A stretch of 64,000 nucleotides of DNA from Deltaproteobacteria bacterium (GCA_016178705.1 JACOST010000021.1:1-64000); one strand, 5' to 3'. Shown: positions 17,353 to 26,103, numbered from the stretch's first letter. Program-made: numbers and translations. Notes: generated by a model not told the origin, from the sequence alone.

Positions 17353-18339
17353 TCATGCAGGGAATACGGGACAAGCTACCGCATGACCCCCGCGTCCTGC
17401 AACTAGTGGCGGCAATTCTTTCCGGCAGCGCGCCTCGGCGTGGGCACAGCGCGGATGGAACGCACAACCCGGTGGCGGATTGATCGGACTCGGTACGTCG
17501 CCCGGTAGGATGATGCGCGCGCGCTTGCTGGTGGGATCGGGAACCGGCACCGCCGACAGCAGCGCGCGAGTGTACGGATGGCGCGGGTTGCGATACAGCT
17601 CGACGCTCTCCGACAGCTCGACGATTTTCCCGAGATACATGATCGCCACGCGGTGGCTGATGTGCTCGACCACGCGCAGGTCGTGCGCGATGAAAAGGTA
17701 CGCGAGGCCGAATTCGGTCTGCAGGTCTTGCAGTAAGTTGATGATCTGCGCCTGGATCGACACGTCGAGTGCGGAAACAGGCTCGTCGCAGACGATCAGT
17801 CGCGGTCGCACCGCGAGCGCCCGCGCGATGCCAATGCGCTGGCGCTGGCCACCGCTGAACTCGTGCGGATATCGCTCGTACGCATCGGGACGCAGGCCGA
17901 CGCGTTCGAGCAGCTTCATCACCAACTGCCGCTTCTCCTCTCCGCGAGCAATGGCATGAATGTCGAGCCCCTCGCCGACGATCGTGCCGACGCGCATGCG
18001 CGGGTTCAGCGAGCCGTACGGGTCCTGAAAGATGATCTGCATCTCGCGTCGCTTGGCGCGCAACGCCGCGGCGCTCAGCGATTGCAAGTTCACGCCGTCG
18101 AAGATCACCTCGCCGGCGGTCGGTTCGAGCAGGCGCAAGACCAGCCGCCCGAGCGTCGACTTGCCGCAACCCGACTCGCCGACGATGCCGAGCGTCTCGC
18201 CCGGGTTGATGGTGAGATCGATGCCATCGACCGCGCGCACCTGCTGCGTGCCGCGGCCGAAGAATCCGGTGCCCACAGGGAAGTGCTTGATCAGCCCGCG
18301 CACTTCGACCAGCGGCGTCATGCCGGCCGGGGGCGTCAT
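17353..18339 (-). CDS. Oligopeptide/dipeptide ABC transporter ATPase (OppF/DppF type)
   Basis: 328 residues. Walker [18 protein letters not shown] (about residues 55-71), Q-loop [12 protein letters not shown], signature [15 protein letters not shown], Walker [15 protein letters not shown] and H-switch IAHDL. The C-terminal oligopeptide-transporter extension has the Cys cluster [15 protein letters not shown], a probable Fe-S site in this subfamily. ATG 18339 overlaps the stop of the partner ATPase (ATGA) with GGAG upstream. No permease or substrate-binding gene is in the neighbourhood, so the rest of the transporter is encoded elsewhere. Confidence 0.94.
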   Translation of the reverse strand: MTPPAGMTPLVEVRGLIKHFPVGTGFFGRGTQQVRAVDGIDLTINPGETLGIVGESGCGKSTLGRLVLRLLEPTAGEVIFDGVNLQSLSAAALRAKRREMQIIFQDPYGSLNPRMRVGTIVGEGLDIHAIARGEEKRQLVMKLLERVGLRPDAYERYPHEFSGGQRQRIGIARALAVRPRLIVCDEPVSALDVSIQAQIINLLQDLQTEFGLAYLFIAHDLRVVEHISHRVAIMYLGKIVELSESVELYRNPRHPYTRALLSAVPVPDPTSKRARIILPGDVPSPINPPPGCAFHPRCAHAEARCRKELPPLVAGRGGHAVACPVFPA

Positions 18340-19322
18340 GCATGGACTCCGGCAACGCCCGTCTCGTGGGCGCGGATGCACGCCGCGAAGTGATCGGCGC
18401 CGTAGGCGTTGAGTGGTGGATCGGTGGTGGCGCAGGGCGCGATCGCGATTGGACAGCGATCGCGGAAGCGACAGCCGCTCGGCAGATCGAACAAGTTTGG
18501 CACCACCCCAGCGATGGTTTCGAGTCGGCGAGCTTTCTCGTTGCCCACCTTGGGCACCGAACGCAGCAACCCGCGAGTGTACGGGTGCAACGGGTGGGCA
18601 AAGATGGTGGTCACCGGCGCGCGCTCGACCACACGGCCGGCGTACATGATGGCGACGTCGTCGGCGCGCTCGGCTACCACGCCGAGATCGTGGGTGATGA
18701 GCAGCAGCGCCATCCCGAGGCGATCGCGCAGGCCGCCGATCAGATCGAGGATCTGCGCTTGAATCGTCACATCGAGTGCGGTGGTGGGCTCGTCGGCGAT
18801 GAGCAGCCGCGGATTGCACGACAACGCCATGGCGATCATCACCCGCTGGCGCATGCCGCCGCTGAGCTGGTGCGGATACTCGTCGACGCGACGCTCCGGT
18901 TCGGCGATTTCCACCAGCTTGAGCATCTCGATGGCTTTTGCGCGCGCCGCTTGCCGGCCGAGCCCCTGATGCAACCGCACCGCTTCCGCGATCTGGTTGC
19001 CGACGGTGAACACCGGGTTGAGCGAAGACATCGGCTCCTGAAAGATCATCGCGATGTCGTTGCCGCGTACGCCGCGCATGTCGCGTTCGCTGAGGTCGAG
19101 CAGCTTGCGCCCGTCGAAGATGATCTCACCGGCAATGCGCGCCTGTGGCGGCACTAGGCGGAGCACCGACAGCGCGGTCATCGTCTTGCCGCAGCCCGAC
19201 TCGCCCACGACCCCGAGCGTGCGTCCGACATCGAGCGACAACGACACGCCGTCCACCGCGCACCCGTCACCGTTGCGCGTGCGAAAGGTCACGCGCAAGT
19301 CGCGAATTTCCAGCAACGCCAC
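18336..19322 (-). CDS. Oligopeptide/dipeptide ABC transporter ATPase (OppD/DppD type)
   Basis: 328 residues. Walker [19 protein letters not shown]-loop [12 protein letters not shown], signature [15 protein letters not shown], Walker [16 protein letters not shown]-switch THDLGV and the C-terminal [20 protein letters not shown] Cys motif. Start GTG 19322 is preceded by AGGAAGGA. It is translationally coupled to the OppF-like gene; the two form the nucleotide-binding heterodimer of a peptide or nickel-type importer. Confidence 0.94.
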   Translation of the reverse strand: MALLEIRDLRVTFRTRNGDGCAVDGVSLSLDVGRTLGVVGESGCGKTMTALSVLRLVPPQARIAGEIIFDGRKLLDLSERDMRGVRGNDIAMIFQEPMSSLNPVFTVGNQIAEAVRLHQGLGRQAARAKAIEMLKLVEIAEPERRVDEYPHQLSGGMRQRVMIAMALSCNPRLLIADEPTTALDVTIQAQILDLIGGLRDRLGMALLLITHDLGVVAERADDVAIMYAGRVVERAPVTTIFAHPLHPYTRGLLRSVPKVGNEKARRLETIAGVVPNLFDLPSGCRFRDRCPIAIAPCATTDPPLNAYGADHFAACIRAHETGVAGVHA

Positions 19323-19372
19323 GGGGTCCTTCCTAGCAGCCTCGCTGCGGAAGGGAAACTGAGCACGACTGC

Positions 19373-20014
19373 TTAGCCGACGATCTTGGTATCCAGACTC
19401 CGCCACAGATACCACGACGCGATCGAGCGATACGGGCGCCAGGGTTCAGCGATCGCTTCCAGCGCGTCTCGCCGCGGTAGCTCGTCGAGCGCGTAGAGCA
19501 ACTGCGCGGCTTTGCGAATGCCGTAGTCGCCGACGGGCAAGACATCGGGGCGGCCGAGGCCGCCGAGCAGCAACATGTGCGCGGTCCACTCGCCGATTCC
19601 CTTTACCGCGGTGACCGCGGCGATCACGTCTTCGTCGGGCAAGTGCCGCAACCGTTGCGACGAGAGCTTGCCGCTGGCGAAGTGGTCGGCGAGGTCGCGC
19701 AGGTAGGCGGTCTTCTGCCGCGACAACCCGGCCGCACGCAACGCCGTGTCCGACGCCGTGACGAAACGTGCGGGTGCCGGCACGCGGCCGCCGAACAACG
19801 CCTTCACTCGTCGCTCGATCGCGGCGGCGGCGGCGCCCGCGAGTTGTTGGTAGAGCACGGCGCGAAACAGGGAGCGGAAGATGTTGTCGTCGTGTACTTC
19901 GAGGCGGCAGGGACCCACCGCGGTGATGATGTGCGCCAGCCGGTCGTCCGCGCCGCGCAGGTGCCGCACGCCAGCGGCGCGACGGGCGGGCGTGAGTGGA
20001 GTGAGGGAGGTCAT
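19373..20014 (-). CDS. DNA-3-methyladenine glycosylase II-like (HhH-GPD)
   Basis: 213 residues of the AlkA/HhH-GPD superfamily. [21 protein letters not shown] precedes the helix-hairpin-helix [20 protein letters not shown], and the catalytic Asp is in [12 protein letters not shown]. It removes alkylated purines in base-excision repair and lacks the N-terminal AlkA domain, as many short bacterial members do. ATG 20014 is used; an upstream TTG lies within the inverted-repeat arm that begins only 8 bp away. A mobile-type element therefore abuts its 5' end and may have replaced its native promoter. Confidence 0.88.
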   Translation of the reverse strand: MTSLTPLTPARRAAGVRHLRGADDRLAHIITAVGPCRLEVHDDNIFRSLFRAVLYQQLAGAAAAAIERRVKALFGGRVPAPARFVTASDTALRAAGLSRQKTAYLRDLADHFASGKLSSQRLRHLPDEDVIAAVTAVKGIGEWTAHMLLLGGLGRPDVLPVGDYGIRKAAQLLYALDELPRRDALEAIAEPWRPYRSIASWYLWRSLDTKIVG

Positions 20015-20022
20015 AGGAAGGT

Positions 20023-20059
20023 AACGCAAAGGCGCAAGGGCGCTAAGACGCAAGGCGGA
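20023..20059 (+). repeat. Left arm of 37-bp inverted repeat framing the GxxExxY gene
   Basis: 37 bases built of AAGGCGCAAGG-like 8-base units. Reverse-complemented, they match 20451-20487 at 36 of 37 positions. Together with the right arm they bracket a single small gene (465 bp in all), inserted between the glycosylase gene and eutC. Confidence 0.85.
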
Positions 20060-20061
20060 AC

Positions 20062-20442
20062 TCAGAGACCGTTGGCCACACGACGGATACCATCCTTAAC
20101 CAAACGCTCCCCGAAGTTGATTACCATCCCGAGTTTCATACCAGTCAAGCGCAGGTCGGTGAGAATCTGGGCCTCAAACAACGGGCTGTGCTGCGCAGTG
20201 GCCTTGCATTCAACGATGACCGAGTTGTTGACGATGAGATCGATGCGAAGCGGGTTGGCGAGGATGTGGTCTTTGTAGGGAATCGGCAACGACACTTGTC
20301 GCTGCATGCGCAATCCACGTTGGTCCAGCTCCCACAACAGAGCCTCTTCGTACACGCTCTCCAGCAATCCTGGTCCCCCAAGCGTTCGATGAACTTCGAT
20401 CGCACATTCAAAGATTACGCGACTGAGATCGTTCTCGTTCAC
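20062..20442 (-). CDS. GxxExxY protein (PD-(D/E)XK nuclease-like fold)
   Basis: 126 residues, the usual size of the TIGR04256 family. The naming motif is GLLESVYEEALLWEL (about residues 24-38). Asp, Glu and Lys of a PD-(D/E)XK-like core are in LRIDLIVNNSVIVECKA, and the C-terminal LTGMKLGMVINFGERLVKDGI is typical. The biochemical function is not established. Start is GTG 20442 with GGAG upstream at the inner edge of the right arm. The gene is exactly bracketed by inverted repeats, which supports the view that it travels as, or with, a small mobile unit. Confidence 0.9.
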   Translation of the reverse strand: MNENDLSRVIFECAIEVHRTLGGPGLLESVYEEALLWELDQRGLRMQRQVSLPIPYKDHILANPLRIDLIVNNSVIVECKATAQHSPLFEAQILTDLRLTGMKLGMVINFGERLVKDGIRRVANGL

Positions 20443-20450
20443 TCGCTCTC

Positions 20451-20487
20451 TCCGCCTTGCGTCTTAGCGTCCTTGCGCCTTTGCGTT
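20451..20487 (+). repeat. Right arm of 37-bp inverted repeat framing the GxxExxY gene
   Basis: Reverse complement of 20023-20059 with one mismatch. It continues into GAATTCC, matching the end of the solitary arm at 164-203. The gene between the arms reads leftward from this side. Confidence 0.85.
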
Positions 20488-20505
20488 GAATTCCGAATCC
20501 GTCCC

Positions 20506-21210
20506 CTACAGTTCCAAATCCGTCCCCGACGACTCACGCTCCAAAATCCGCCGGCAGATGCCGGCGATGGTTGCGCCGGCTTCGTCCGGGCTCAACCCCA
20601 GTGGGCGAATGTTGGAGACGCATTTGCGGTCGGCGTCGGTGGTGCTCGGGCCGGGATGAAAGGTGAGGTAGCAGCCGAGACTGTCGGCGGTGCCGAGCCC
20701 CGGACGCTCGCCGATCAGATGCACAACCAATTGCGCGCCGGCCACCTCGCCGATCGCGTCGGCAACCGCTACGCGCCCGTTGCGCACTGCCACCGGCACA
20801 CCGAGCGTGCCGAGGCGCTTGAGATGATTGCGCAGGGTTGGATATAGCCGTTCGAAATGAGCCTCGGCCGCGTGCGCCGACAGGCCGTCGGAGAGCACGA
20901 GTTGAATGGCGACGCGCTCGGGACTTTGCGCGCGGATGCGATCGAGTTCTGCTGGTGGCAGGTGCCGGCCGAGCGGGGGCTGGCGAATGTACGTGAGACG
21001 GTTCGCCGCGCTCGACGTGACGAGGACGAAGCCCAAGTCGCACAGACGATCGAGAAAGGGCGGACTCCACTCGCTCCACACAGCATCTTGCGCCGCGGCG
21101 TGATCGCGTTGGAACTGCAGCCACGTTGCCGTGCGCGGCCGTGCGCCGGCTCGGCCCACGTTGAGACGCGCCGGCGTTGCGCGGCGGGCGCGCTCGAGAT
21201 CGAAGGTCAC
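20506..21210 (-). CDS. eutC: Ethanolamine ammonia-lyase small subunit
   Basis: 234 residues. The small subunit of the adenosylcobalamin-dependent lyase that turns ethanolamine into acetaldehyde and ammonia. Family segments are TPARLNVGRAG, FQRDHAAAQDAVW, PPLGRHLPP, LVLSDGLSAHA, GRVAVADAIGE, LIGERPGLGTADSLGCYLTF and DADRKCVSNIRP. The GTG at 21210 overlaps the eutB stop (GTGA), a coupled start that gives the usual N-terminus. Only eutBC are present; no shell, reactivase or aldehyde dehydrogenase gene is adjacent. Confidence 0.93.
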   Translation of the reverse strand: MTFDLERARRATPARLNVGRAGARPRTATWLQFQRDHAAAQDAVWSEWSPPFLDRLCDLGFVLVTSSAANRLTYIRQPPLGRHLPPAELDRIRAQSPERVAIQLVLSDGLSAHAAEAHFERLYPTLRNHLKRLGTLGVPVAVRNGRVAVADAIGEVAGAQLVVHLIGERPGLGTADSLGCYLTFHPGPSTTDADRKCVSNIRPLGLSPDEAGATIAGICRRILERESSGTDLEL

Positions 21211-22550
21211 AACAACACCCGCGCATCGCCGGCGCGCGCGGTCAGGCGGCCGTGTTCCATCAGCCCGCGTGATTCGAGCCACGCCTCGAACTCCGGTGCC
21301 GGGCGCAAGTCGAGCAGCTCGCGCAGCGCGCCGGCGTCGTGGAACGACGAGCTCTGGTAGTTCAGCATGCAGTCATCGCCCATCGGCAGCGCCATGAAGT
21401 AGTTGCAGCCGGCGGCAGTCAGCAGCACGGCGAGATTCTCCAGATCGTTCTGATCGGCGGCCATGTGATTCGTGTAGCAAACGTCGACGCCCATCGGGAC
21501 GCCGAGCAGCTTACCCATGAAGTGATCTTCGAGCCCGGCCCGGATCACTTGGCGAGCGTCGTAGAGATACTCGGGGCCGATGAAGCCGACCACAGTGTTG
21601 ACGAGCAGCGGCTGATAGCGCCGGGCCACGCCGTAGCAGCGCGCTTCGAGCGTGAGCTGATCGAGCCCCGCGTGCGCCGCGCTCGACAGCTCGGAGCCCT
21701 GCCCAGTCTCGAAGTACCAACGTGCCGGGCCGGTGAGCCGACTCTTGGCGCGAATGATCGCATCGCCTTCGTCGAGGAGCTTGAGGTCGATGCCGAAGGC
21801 GCGATTGGCCGCCTGCGTGCCGCCGACCGATTGAAACAGCAGATCGAGCGGCGCGCCGATTTCGAGCGCGCGCATCTGCGTGGTCACGTGCGCGAGCACG
21901 GAGACCTGCGTCGGAACCTCGAGACGCTCACGCGTCGATTGCAGCGCGTCGGCGAGGCGCTGCACCACTTCGATGCGATCGTCGACCGGATTGATACCGA
22001 GCACCGCGTCGCCGCATCCGAAGCTCAGCCCTTCGAGGGTACTCGCGAGCACGCCGTCGACGCCGTCGCGCGGATGATTCGGTTGGATGCGCGTCGCCAG
22101 CCGTCCGCTCTGCCCGAGCGTGCTGCGCCCGGCGACGATCACCGGCAGCTTCTTCGCGGCCAGCATCAGGTCGAGGTTCGACATCAATTTTGCCACCGCC
22201 GCGACCATCTCGGGCAACAGTCCCGGACGCAGCGCGATCACCGCGTCGCTGGCATCAGCGAGCAGATGCTCCCGCAGCTCGCCAACCGTCCAATCGGCGA
22301 TTGATTGATAGATGGAGTGATCGAGTTCGTTCAGAAACGCGCGGCTCAGTTCGTCCGCTTCCGGCGGCAGCAACGGTTCGTCGACGAAGGCCCGCAGCCG
22401 CACGTCGGCGAGCGCGGTCTTCGCGGCGACGCGTTCCTTGGCATCGGCGGCGGCGAGGCCGGCGAGCTGATCGCCCGACTTCTCCTCATTCGCTTTCGCC
22501 ATCACCTCCGCGAGCGAGGCGAACGTGTAGCCGTCCGCGCTGAAGGGCAT
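21207..22550 (-). CDS. eutB: Ethanolamine ammonia-lyase large subunit
   Basis: 447 residues, close to the usual 453. The TIM barrel carries the catalytic and cobalamin site: FGCGDAVLGINPVDD, FQSVGGTQAANRAFGIDL, YFETGQGSELSSAAHAG, GFIGPEYLYDARQVIRAGLEDHFMGKLLGVPMGVDVCYTNH and FMALPMGDDCMLNYQSSSFHDA. Start ATG 22550 follows family length; a frame extension to 22577 has no support. With eutC it makes the (alpha-beta) enzyme. No B12 riboswitch is recognisable in the 218 bp upstream. Confidence 0.94.
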   Translation of the reverse strand: MPFSADGYTFASLAEVMAKANEEKSGDQLAGLAAADAKERVAAKTALADVRLRAFVDEPLLPPEADELSRAFLNELDHSIYQSIADWTVGELREHLLADASDAVIALRPGLLPEMVAAVAKLMSNLDLMLAAKKLPVIVAGRSTLGQSGRLATRIQPNHPRDGVDGVLASTLEGLSFGCGDAVLGINPVDDRIEVVQRLADALQSTRERLEVPTQVSVLAHVTTQMRALEIGAPLDLLFQSVGGTQAANRAFGIDLKLLDEGDAIIRAKSRLTGPARWYFETGQGSELSSAAHAGLDQLTLEARCYGVARRYQPLLVNTVVGFIGPEYLYDARQVIRAGLEDHFMGKLLGVPMGVDVCYTNHMAADQNDLENLAVLLTAAGCNYFMALPMGDDCMLNYQSSSFHDAGALRELLDLRPAPEFEAWLESRGLMEHGRLTARAGDARVLL

Positions 22551-22768
22551 GCCCGAGCATACGGAGCGCTGCCGCACGACGTCAAGCGTCGTTAGTGGTC
22601 CGCGGCGTCGGCTTCAATCCAACATCAAAGTTGTGGCGGCTGCTCATCGCGACTCTTGGCCGACACCTGCGAGGCGGCCCGGCTTCTCGCCAGACTTCTC
22701 GGCAAGATTTCTCTGCAAGATTTTTCTAAACGTCTCGTGCTAGAGATGCCGTGCGGGAGGGAGGTTTC

Positions 22769-24028
22769 GTGGCGCGTGACTGGCGGCGTGTGTCCGACGA
22801 TGAGCGGCTCAGCCTGGTGCTCCGTCGGATGCAGGTGGGAGGTGTGTGCGTTCTCGCGGGCCTGCTGCTGTTCGCGGTCGCCGACTGGGTACAAAGTCCC
22901 GCTCACCTCGGCATGCTGTATCTGCTCAAGAGCATCATGGCGGCGCAAGTGGCACTCTTGCTCTGGGCGATGCGGCAGCCACGGGCGCAGGCACGAGCGC
23001 TCGAACTCGCGGCGCTGTCGATTTGCTCGCTCTACGCCATCGGCATGATCCAATCGACGTTCGTGATCGGCGAGGTCCAGGCGGCGCCGGCGAGCTTCAT
23101 CATCATCAGCATCTGCGCCGCCGCGTTGTTGCCGTGGGGCGCCACGGCGCAGGCGGTGACGGTGGCGTTTGGCATCGCGATGATGTGGATCAACGCGGTG
23201 GTGGTGCAGGGCGACCTGGCCGCGGTGTTGGGGTATTTGCAGGTCGCCGCGTTCATCGGGTTGGCGATCTCGGTGTACCTTGCCGCCGTGTTCGAGCGTC
23301 ATCGGCTGGCATTGGCGCAGACGCAAGCCGATCTCCGGCACGCCAACGAGGTGCGGGAACGATTCGTGGCCACCATGTCGCACGAACTACGCAACGCGAT
23401 CGGGGCGGTGATGGGCTACAATGATCTGCTCCTCGAGGGCGTCGCCGGGCCGCTCAATGAGAAGCAAGCGGAGACGGCTCGGCGAGCGTACGAGTGCGCG
23501 GTGGAGATGCGGGACGTGTTGACGGCGACCCTCGATCTCAACCGGTTCGACGCGCGCGACATGCGATTGGATCTGCAGCCGGTTGACCTGAACGAGTTGG
23601 TGGCGGAGTTGCGCGGCGAGATTGTTCGTCCGCCGACCAAGCCCAACGTGCAATTGGAGTGGCGCGCCGCCGCGTCGCACCCGCTGCAGACGGATCGACT
23701 CAAGTTGAAGATGGTGCTGCGCAACCTGGTAGGCAACGCGCTCAAGTTTACCGAGCAGGGCCGGGTCGAAGTCGACGTGGCGACGGACGCGACCGGAGCG
23801 GAGATCGTCGTGCGCGACACCGGGGCGGGCATTCCGCCGGCGGCGCTGCCGACGCTCTTCGAGCCGTTCGAGCAGGCACATGGCGAGGTCTCACGGCAGC
23901 ACGGCGGTGCCGGTCTCGGACTTCACATCGTGCGGCAACTGGTCGATGCCCTCGGCGGTGAGATCAGTGCCGAGAGCGCCGATGGCCGCGGTACGGTGTT
24001 CCGCATACGCCTGCCCGCGCGACCGTGA
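22769..24028 (+). CDS. Membrane sensor histidine kinase
   Basis: 419 residues. About six hydrophobic helices fill residues 20-180. HisKA follows with the H-box ATMSHELRNAIGAVMGYNDL near residue 205 (Arg-Asn-Ala replaces the usual Arg-Thr-Pro), then HATPase_c: NLVGNALKFTEQG, VRDTGAGIPPAALPTLFEPF and GAGLGLHIVRQL. The overall plan resembles the kinase at 9145 without GAF domains. GTG 22769 follows GGGAGGGAGG. No partner regulator is adjacent; input signal unknown. The 218 bp before it (divergent from eutB) hold no other gene. Confidence 0.9.
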   Translation: MARDWRRVSDDERLSLVLRRMQVGGVCVLAGLLLFAVADWVQSPAHLGMLYLLKSIMAAQVALLLWAMRQPRAQARALELAALSICSLYAIGMIQSTFVIGEVQAAPASFIIISICAAALLPWGATAQAVTVAFGIAMMWINAVVVQGDLAAVLGYLQVAAFIGLAISVYLAAVFERHRLALAQTQADLRHANEVRERFVATMSHELRNAIGAVMGYNDLLLEGVAGPLNEKQAETARRAYECAVEMRDVLTATLDLNRFDARDMRLDLQPVDLNELVAELRGEIVRPPTKPNVQLEWRAAASHPLQTDRLKLKMVLRNLVGNALKFTEQGRVEVDVATDATGAEIVVRDTGAGIPPAALPTLFEPFEQAHGEVSRQHGGAGLGLHIVRQLVDALGGEISAESADGRGTVFRIRLPARP

Positions 24029-24078
24029 AGGCGCTAGGTTGGCGGCAGAATCGGTTCGCCATCTGATCTTTTCGTTGC

Positions 24079-24092
24079 ACACCGATCGGTGT
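24079..24092 (+). promoter_or_regulatory. Perfect palindrome upstream of hicAB (probable HicB operator)
   Basis: ACACCGATCGGTGT is a perfect 14-bp palindrome 11 bp before the hicA ATG, overlapping a TACACT hexamer (24092-24097) that could be a -10 box. HicB antitoxins with a C-terminal DNA-binding domain autorepress at palindromes in this position. Binding is inferred. Confidence 0.55.
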
Positions 24093-24103
24093 ACACTCCC
24101 AAA

Positions 24104-24280
24104 ATGAAGCGGCGGGAGTTGGAGCGGTTCATGCGAGATCTCGGGTGGAGATTCCTGCGGCATGGAGGCAAGCATGATGTATGGTCCAACGGCGTGCGAG
24201 AGGAACCAGTACCGCGCCACGTCGAGATCAACGAGAAGCTCGCGGCCGCGATCCTGAACCGCGCCAGAAAGAAGGGCTGA
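24104..24280 (+). CDS. hicA: HicA-type mRNA interferase toxin
   Basis: 58 residues with a double-stranded-RNA-binding-like fold: KRRELERFMRDLGWRFLRHGGKHDVW. The conserved catalytic His is in GGKHDVW (position 24). It cleaves mRNA and tmRNA independently of codon when unrestrained. ATG 24104 gives the canonical N-terminus; an upstream GTG adds five residues. It ends one base before hicB, and the pair forms a complete type II toxin-antitoxin operon. Confidence 0.9.
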   Translation: MKRRELERFMRDLGWRFLRHGGKHDVWSNGVREEPVPRHVEINEKLAAAILNRARKKG

Positions 24281-24281
24281 G

Positions 24282-24701
24282 ATGCGATTTCAAGGCAAGC
24301 TTTGTAAGGACGGGAAGTGGTGGCTGGCCGAGGTGCCGGTCTTCGATGCGATGACTCAGGGGCGCACACGCAAGGAGGCGCTCGCCATGATTGCGGACTG
24401 GTTCGTCACCATCGCCAGTCGCGCGGACTTTTCGGTGCGGATTCACTCGACCGGGGGAGATGACTTCGAGGTCAGTTCGGATGACTCGCGCACGATGATC
24501 AGCCTCCTGCTCCAGAGGCAGCGTCAGAAGACGGGGCTTACGCTCGCCCAAGCCGCCCAGCGACTCGGTGCGAAATCCCGCAACGCGTATGCGCGCTACG
24601 AACAAGGCGTCTCAGTGCCGACGGTGGAGAAACTCGATGAATTGCTGCGTGCAATTGCGCCGGACCGAGACATTGTAGTTCGTCAGAGCCATGCGGCGTG
24701 A
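24282..24701 (+). CDS. hicB: HicB-type antitoxin with C-terminal HTH
   Basis: 139 residues. The N-terminal partial RNase H-like fold (KDGKWWLAEVPVFDAMTQGRTRKEALAMIADW) is the HicA-neutralising part. From about residue 78 an XRE-like helix-turn-helix (QRQKTGLTLAQAAQRLGAKSRNAYARYEQG) provides DNA binding. It directly follows hicA and probably binds the palindrome at 24079. Confidence 0.9.
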   Translation: MRFQGKLCKDGKWWLAEVPVFDAMTQGRTRKEALAMIADWFVTIASRADFSVRIHSTGGDDFEVSSDDSRTMISLLLQRQRQKTGLTLAQAAQRLGAKSRNAYARYEQGVSVPTVEKLDELLRAIAPDRDIVVRQSHAA

Positions 24702-25180
24702 GCATGTACGAAACGGCGTCGAAAAAACGCGGGAGCGCGTCGGCTGAACTGGCCGCCCCTTCTCCCGATCCTCGCTGCGCTGGCCGCTCAGTGTAGGTGT
24801 TTAGCGACACCTTGGTGGCGCGGGTGAGCAAGGCGATCCGACGAGCGCAGCCACTGCGGCAGACCAACCAGCAGGTGGCGAAGGTCGCCCGTCGCCGCAT
24901 TACTACTTTCCAGGCTTGACCCCGCACACTTCAGGCTTGACCTCGCACACTTCATGACCCCGCACACTTCACGGCTTGGCCCCGTACATTTCGCCGGTTG
25001 CTCCGGCCGCCGCCTGCTACGTTGCGCGCCCGCGCAAGACTTACGCACTCGACCACATCTTCGCGGCGCGGCAAGGCTGCGACTTCCCGGCGCCCTTGAC
25101 GTTGTCGACGCCGCCGGCTGCGTGGTACGCTGCGCAGCATGCCGACGCCCCACCGTGGAGGGCGTCGGCCAATTGAGATG
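24702..25180 (+). other. Gene-free, repeat-bearing junction between hicAB and the CD-NTase module
   Basis: About 480 bp without a convincing gene. It contains a GGTGT-N6-ACACC hairpin (24796-24811) in a context resembling the non-coding end of an insertion sequence, a short tandem array (24911-24994), and a perfect 10-bp stem GCCGACGCCC / GGGCGTCGGC (25141-25150, 25160-25169). The stem is followed after 10 bases by GTTAGGG (25180-25186), which looks like the 3' half of an integron attC site. I read the stretch as a scar of repeated insertions. Confidence 0.5.
24911..24994 (+). repeat. Four imperfect tandem copies of a GACCCCGCACACTTC-type unit
   Basis: Units of 17-23 bases (core GCTTGACCCCGCACACTTC) are repeated head to tail: two near-identical, one shortened by loss of GGCTT, one diverged (GCTTGGCCCCGTACATTTC). 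Copies abut with no spacers, so this is not CRISPR. Possibly iterated insertion-sequence ends. Confidence 0.6.
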
Positions 25181-25230
25181 TTAGGGGTCCGCCCTGGGGC
25201 CGGTAAAGTGCCAGCGCTGTTGGAGACGGA

Positions 25231-26094
25231 ATGGCAAGAGCGATCGCGGCCGGCTTCGCGCAGCTCCGGTCGAATCTGGAGATAACTGGCCTTCAGGCTT
25301 CCACGGTGTCGACCCGCCAGACCAATGTTCGTGCGGCCGTCGAGCGGAGGTTGACCGTTCTCACGTCGTTCCTTTCTGGCTCTTACCAGCGATCCACGAT
25401 GATTGCGCCTCTGAAGTCCGCAGATATCGACATCTTCGTGATCTTGGATCCCGAGTACTTCAGCAAGTTCACGCCTGCAGGGCTGTTGGACAAGGTCCGT
25501 ACTATCCTGCTCGAAACCTATCCCGAGACTCCCAAGATCAGCCGAAACGGACAGGCCGTTACTATCACCTTCACCGATTTCACAGTCGATGTTGTTCCCG
25601 GTTTCCATCGAAGGGGCGGTGGCTATCTGATTCCTGATTCCACCTCAGGCGGATGGCTATCAACTGACCCGACTGTTCACGACTCGAAGCTCGCGGAGGC
25701 GAACCGTCTGCACACGGGCGATCTCGTGCCTCTCGTGAAGATGATCAAAGGTTGGAACAGGGTGATAAACGATGCCTTTGTGGGGTTCTATCTGGAACTC
25801 ATGACCCAGAACATCCTCACCGGGGTAAAGATATCGGACTTTCCCAGCGGAGTCCGGTTCGTGTTCGACAAGGGTCGCGAGAAGATCCGATACAAGGTCG
25901 CAGATCCTGCTGGATACGGTGGCCACGTGAACCCGCTGAACGGCGTGCGCACCGTAGATGACGCCGTGAGCAGATTCTCGACCGCTTGCGATCGCGCCAT
26001 AAGGGCCGAGGAGTTCGAAGCCAACGGTCGTACTGATGCGGCATTCGGCGAGTGGAGGAAGATCTTCGGTGACTACTACCCAGCATATGGATGA
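25231..26094 (+). CDS. CD-NTase (SMODS-type oligonucleotide cyclase, CBASS-like)
   Basis: 287 residues with the polymerase-beta-like nucleotidyltransferase core: LSGSYQRSTMIAPLKSADID gives the GS pair at 50-51 and metal-binding D65 and D67, with the third Asp at about 120 (FTVDVVPGF). A helical C-terminal half includes VPLVKMIKGWNR. The family makes cyclic di- or trinucleotides on phage infection to switch on an effector. ATG 25231 has GGAGA 4 nt upstream. Two 60-base samples (25441-25500 and 25741-25800) count at 55% and 45% GC, below the surrounding DNA, consistent with transfer. It precedes the SLATT gene by 9 bp. The product nucleotide is unknown. Confidence 0.87.
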   Translation: MARAIAAGFAQLRSNLEITGLQASTVSTRQTNVRAAVERRLTVLTSFLSGSYQRSTMIAPLKSADIDIFVILDPEYFSKFTPAGLLDKVRTILLETYPETPKISRNGQAVTITFTDFTVDVVPGFHRRGGGYLIPDSTSGGWLSTDPTVHDSKLAEANRLHTGDLVPLVKMIKGWNRVINDAFVGFYLELMTQNILTGVKISDFPSGVRFVFDKGREKIRYKVADPAGYGGHVNPLNGVRTVDDAVSRFSTACDRAIRAEEFEANGRTDAAFGEWRKIFGDYYPAYG

Positions 26095-26103
26095 CGGAGC
26101 CAG

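Noticed and set aside
17333-17356. ATG 17356 as bactofilin start, overlapping the transporter stop
   Set aside because: Coupling is possible, but GTG 17332 has a perfect AAGGAGG 5 nt upstream, which would otherwise be buried inside the coding sequence.
16832-19322. Complete peptide-uptake operon
   Set aside because: Only the two ATPases are present; no permease or binding protein lies upstream or downstream.
24911-24994. CRISPR array
   Set aside because: Units abut without unique spacers, the copies are imperfect, and no cas gene is near.
25141-25186. A complete attC site upstream of the CD-NTase cassette
   Set aside because: Only the 3' half is recognisable (10-bp stem then GTTAGGG); no R''/L'' partner of CAATTGAGAT is found before the stem, so it is not scored as a full site.
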